Shown here in pieces: positions 31,932-34,747 of a stretch of 34,747 nt of DNA. A model generated the notes under the pieces. That model had not been told where the DNA came from. It saw only the letters and a list, made by a program, of their open reading frames with translations, and did not search any database. A program made the position numbers and the translations under genes. How positions within the stretch are numbered: the stretch's first letter is position 1; every line of letters starts with the position of its first letter. Origin of the DNA: Chloroflexaceae bacterium (GTDB taxonomy: Bacteria; Chloroflexota; Chloroflexia; Chloroflexales; Chloroflexaceae); the NCBI GenBank assembly GCA_028282325.1, contig JANQID010000044.1:1-34747 (forward strand), in the 5' to 3' direction.

Positions 31932-33203
31932 CTATATACTCCTTCGCTTGCGAATATAGTCGCGCAGCAACACGGCGATGGCGTTCAACGTCAATAACAC
32001 GATGAGCAGCACGATAATCGCGGCAGCTGCGATGTCGCGGAACTGATCTTGCGGGCGCGCAGTCCAGTTGTAAATCTGGATCGGCAGTGCAGTGAACTTC
32101 GAGAACGGGCCATCTGGGTCGGTGACAATAAACGTTGAGGCTCCGACAACGATGAGCGGTGCCGTCTCACCGATAGCGCGTGATACCGATAAGATCGTGC
32201 CGGTCAGAATGCCGGGCATCGCTCCGGGCAACACGTGATTCCAGATCGTCTGCCACTTGGTGGCGCCCAGACCATAGCTCGCCTGGCGAAGCGAATTCGG
32301 AACGGCGCGGATCGACTCTTGCGCGGCGATGATAATCACTGGCAGAATCAGCAGACCCATTGTCAAGCCCGCCGACAAGATCGTGCGACCATTCGCAGTC
32401 GTCGGGTCGGTCAGGCCGAAGAGCGTTCCGCTTGTCAACGGTTCAAATGCTCGAACGAAAATCGCGAGGCCGAGCATACCGTAGATTATCGAAGGCACGC
32501 CGGCCAGGTTGGCGATGTTGGTCTGAATGATGCGGTTATACCAGGTATCGGTCGCGTATTCCTCAAGGTAGATCGCGGCGCCGACGCCGATAGGGAATGC
32601 GAAAAGAATAGTGATGCCGATCATCCACAACGTGCCCAACAACGCTGTGCGCACACCGGCCAGCGCAGGGACGCTCGACATTGGGTTGGTGAGAAAGTCC
32701 GGGTTGATCCACGACCTGAACTGGATTTCGGCGCGTGGAAACTCTTCGGCGACTTCGGCTTCAATCGCAGCGCGGTTGAACAGCGTTTCGTTGAGTGGCC
32801 AACTGCCGACGACTTCTTCCTGCACGACTTCAACGCGCACAATCTCTAACAACGCCGCCTGGTCACGCTCTGCAAGCGGTTGTTCACGTTCGAGCCGTTG
32901 GTAAACGCGTCGCTTCAGGTTATCTTCCAGAATCACGATAAGTTCTTCTTTCGACAACTCCTCAAGCGGACGATCGGCGATTGTTGCGGGATCGACAGTG
33001 CTTTGCACAGCGATCAGACCAAACGACTCATTGATGATCGTAGCAAGCAGAATCACGAGCACAAGCATACCAATCGTCGTGCTGGCAAATAGCACCCCTT
33101 GCCAGATGCGCCCCCGCTGGCGACGTTGGGCAATGTTGCGATGCATTGCTTCGTCGGTTGGCATACCGCTGGATGTATTCCCGGTTTGGGACACCGAACT
33201 CAT
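31932..33203 (-). CDS. pstA: Phosphate ABC transporter permease PstA with an enlarged first loop
   Basis: The 423-residue permease has a first membrane span at about residues 35-60 and the main PstA core from about 185, with [18 protein letters not shown] and [20 protein letters not shown] (the EAA-type loop that contacts PstB). Between them lies a charged, probably helical segment of about 120 residues ([20 protein letters not shown] and onward) which typical PstA of about 280-300 residues lacks and which should face outside. Its start overlaps the pstC stop by four bases (ATGA). Confidence 0.94.
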   Translation of the reverse strand: MSSVSQTGNTSSGMPTDEAMHRNIAQRRQRGRIWQGVLFASTTIGMLVLVILLATIINESFGLIAVQSTVDPATIADRPLEELSKEELIVILEDNLKRRVYQRLEREQPLAERDQAALLEIVRVEVVQEEVVGSWPLNETLFNRAAIEAEVAEEFPRAEIQFRSWINPDFLTNPMSSVPALAGVRTALLGTLWMIGITILFAFPIGVGAAIYLEEYATDTWYNRIIQTNIANLAGVPSIIYGMLGLAIFVRAFEPLTSGTLFGLTDPTTANGRTILSAGLTMGLLILPVIIIAAQESIRAVPNSLRQASYGLGATKWQTIWNHVLPGAMPGILTGTILSVSRAIGETAPLIVVGASTFIVTDPDGPFSKFTALPIQIYNWTARPQDQFRDIAAAAIIVLLIVLLTLNAIAVLLRDYIRKRRSI

Positions 33204-34198
33204 TCGTACACCTCCCGGAAACGTCGAACAATATAACGGCTGAGGATATTCAACAGCAGGGTGATAATGAACAGCATCAGGCCAATCGCAAAAATGCTGT
33301 TGTAGTCAATCGAGTTATAGCTCAGGTCACCGCCGCTGATACGGGCAATGTGGCCAGTCATCGTTTCGGCTGCGACAAATGGATTAAGCACATATCCGAA
33401 CAGGTTGTCCTGTGAAAGATCGAAGTTCTTCGGGCCGGCCCCGGCGGCGATGGCTACGATCATCGTTTCGCCGATGGCGCGCGAGATGCCGATAATGAAC
33501 GCCGCGATGATGCCGGAGAGTGCGGATGGTACAACAACGCGAACCGCCGTTTCAAGGCGGGTTGCTCCCAGGCCATACGAAGCCTGGCGCAGCGCCCGCG
33601 GCACCGAACTCAGCGCATCCTCGCTAAGCGAGGCAATCAGCGGCAAAATCAGAATGCCGATCACGATGCCGGCTGAGGCGCTGTTGTAAATTTGTACGGT
33701 ATCCTTGCCAAACATTCCGCGCAGGACGGGCGTCATAAAAGAGATTGCAAAATAGCCGTAGACAACGGTCGGAATGCCAGCGAGGATTTCGAGCACCGGC
33801 TTGAGGATGCCGCGAATGCGCGCCGAGGCATATTCGCTCAGATAGATCGCCGCTCCCAGACCCAGTGGGATCGCAACAACCATTGCAATGATGCTGGTGA
33901 TGAACGTTGCATTGATCAGCGGAATAATGCCGAAATCTTCAATGGCCGGCTGCCACGAAGTAGCTGTTAAGAATTCGACGATGCTGACGCGCTCGTCTAA
34001 GAAGAAGAGTAGGGACTCTTCACCGAGCACGAAAACGATCCCCAGAGTAGTAAGGATGGAGACCGCGCCACAGAAAAATAGAAAGCCTTGTATCACCGAT
34101 TCGCCGATTCTCGTGCGTTTGCGAAAATCGAGGGATACAGCCGTACTGCTTGCGGCGGCGGTTTGACTCTCTGCACTTACCCTCGCTTGCTCTGCCAT
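33200..34198 (-). CDS. pstC: Phosphate ABC transporter permease PstC
   Basis: I choose the ATG at 34198 because GGAG lies nine bases upstream; the open frame extends further to 34252 without a ribosome binding site. The 332-residue protein has about six spans. [20 protein letters not shown] and [20 protein letters not shown] are typical PstC, and [17 protein letters not shown] is the conserved permease motif. It forms the channel with PstA. It follows pstS in the operon, separated by a stem-loop. Confidence 0.95.
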   Translation of the reverse strand: MAEQARVSAESQTAAASSTAVSLDFRKRTRIGESVIQGFLFFCGAVSILTTLGIVFVLGEESLLFFLDERVSIVEFLTATSWQPAIEDFGIIPLINATFITSIIAMVVAIPLGLGAAIYLSEYASARIRGILKPVLEILAGIPTVVYGYFAISFMTPVLRGMFGKDTVQIYNSASAGIVIGILILPLIASLSEDALSSVPRALRQASYGLGATRLETAVRVVVPSALSGIIAAFIIGISRAIGETMIVAIAAGAGPKNFDLSQDNLFGYVLNPFVAAETMTGHIARISGGDLSYNSIDYNSIFAIGLMLFIITLLLNILSRYIVRRFREVYE

Positions 34199-34290
34199 AA
34201 ACTGATTTCTCCTTACGATTGCGAAGGGTTTCGATAGAACTGAATTGAACACAATATACCATGATATGATGAGTGTATGATTTCAAAGTC

Positions 34291-34340
34291 AAGGCGCTGG
34301 CGTCAACCAACTCGTCACTGTCGGCTGACACCAGCGCCTT
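34291..34340 (-). other. Stem-loop between pstS and pstC
   Basis: On the minus strand AAGGCGCTGGTGTCA and TGACGCCAGCGCCTT form a 15-pair stem with one U-G pair and a 20-base loop. No U-run follows. It lies 22 bases after pstS and probably stabilises the pstS message or limits read-through, raising binding protein over permease. Confidence 0.6.
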
Positions 34341-34361
34341 TAAGCTAACCCTGTCTAAATC

Positions 34362-34747
34362 TTAGCTGTTAGCGTCGAGCCACTTCTGGCGGGCATCGTT
34401 GAGAGCCTCGTCAGAAGCGGGGAAGTAGCCGACATCGATAATCTCGTCATTGACGTTGGTCAGGAAGTAGTTGATGAACGCAGCAACCTGGGGCTTCTCG
34501 TCCATAATGCCAGCGTCCGAGTAGATGAACAGCGGGCGCGCCAGCGGGTAGTCGCCGTTCTCAGCGCTCTCGGCGGACGGCTCGACGCCATCAAGGTTGA
34601 GGGCCTTGAGGGTGTCCTGGTTCTCGTTGAAGTAGGCGTAGCCGAAAAAGCCGATGGCGTAGGGGCTGCCCTGGATGCCCTGGACGAGGATGTTGTCGTC
34701 TTCGCTGAGCTGTAGGCTTTTGGCAGCCAGAATGGGCTCTTCGCCCT
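34362..34747 (-). CDS. pstS: Phosphate-binding protein PstS, C-terminal part (runs off the window)
   Basis: The reverse strand ends with a frame of about 127 codons terminating in ARQKWLDANS-stop. Within it GIQGSPYAIGFFGYAYFNEN and YPLARPLFIYSD are the conserved PstS segments that shape the phosphate cleft and its hinge. It encodes the extracytoplasmic phosphate receptor. The start lies beyond the right edge of the window. It is the first gene known here of the pstS-pstC-pstA-pstB unit. Confidence 0.93.
   Translation of the reverse strand, partial: GEEPILAAKSLQLSEDDNILVQGIQGSPYAIGFFGYAYFNENQDTLKALNLDGVEPSAESAENGDYPLARPLFIYSDAGIMDEKPQVAAFINYFLTNVNDEIIDVGYFPASDEALNDARQKWLDANS

Noticed and set aside
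31180-31959. Open frame of 259 codons on the plus strand over pstB
   Set aside because: It is antisense to the unmistakable pstB; its translation has no motif and arises from codon bias.

Overview
The window looks like a chromosomal segment of a GC-rich bacterium, most likely a Chloroflexota filament-former of the Chloroflexus/Roseiflexus kind. That placement is inferred from gene content and protein style; no rRNA is present to confirm it. Housekeeping genes surround one accessory defence locus.

Layout. (1) 1-587, minus strand: tRNA-Thr(TGU), tRNA-Tyr(GUA), tRNA-Thr(GGU) and the start of tuf (EF-Tu), behind a good sigma-70-type promoter. (2) 811-1985, plus: a four-helix membrane protein and an RfaE2-like heptose-1-phosphate adenylyltransferase. 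(3) 2124-4659, minus: a DUF190 protein with four CBS repeats, then an NAD-dependent epimerase. (4) 4972-9758: an FHA-MshEN-like protein, an SRPBCC/DUF1997-like protein, an 86-residue orphan and a DinG-type exonuclease-helicase. (5) 9949-18503, plus: a complete LivGHMJF-type ABC importer interleaved with two acyl-CoA-ligase-type enzymes, one FAA1-like and one PaaK-like with a degenerate P-loop. This suggests coupled uptake and CoA activation of an organic acid. (6) 18744-20806, minus: a 659-residue polytopic membrane protein of unknown function. (7) 21001-30811, plus: an eight-gene type III (Cmr/Csx11-like) CRISPR effector operon. (8) 31054-34747, minus: pstB, pstA, pstC and the C-terminal part of pstS (phosphate import).

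The standout is region 7. The order is cmr1 - ABC-type ATPase - TOPRIM-like protein - cmr6 - cas10/csx11 - cmr4 - cmr5 - Cas5-like RAMP, and every junction overlaps (six by 4 bases, one by 8). The large subunit has apparently lost both Cas10 active sites: the HD motif reads H-M, and the GGDD cyclase position reads A-E-P-R. Cmr4 keeps its expected catalytic Asp. The embedded ATPase + TOPRIM pair resembles OLD/Gabija/PARIS-type defence modules and is a natural candidate for a cyclic-oligoadenylate-independent effector. No CRISPR array, cas6 or adaptation genes are in the window. The N-terminal half of cas10 is far more AT-rich than its C-terminal half, pointing to a mosaic history.

Smaller signals include a 5' leader before livG in which one element can pair either with a decoy or with the Shine-Dalgarno region, a nested palindrome between the cmr and pst operons, and several strong terminators and promoters.
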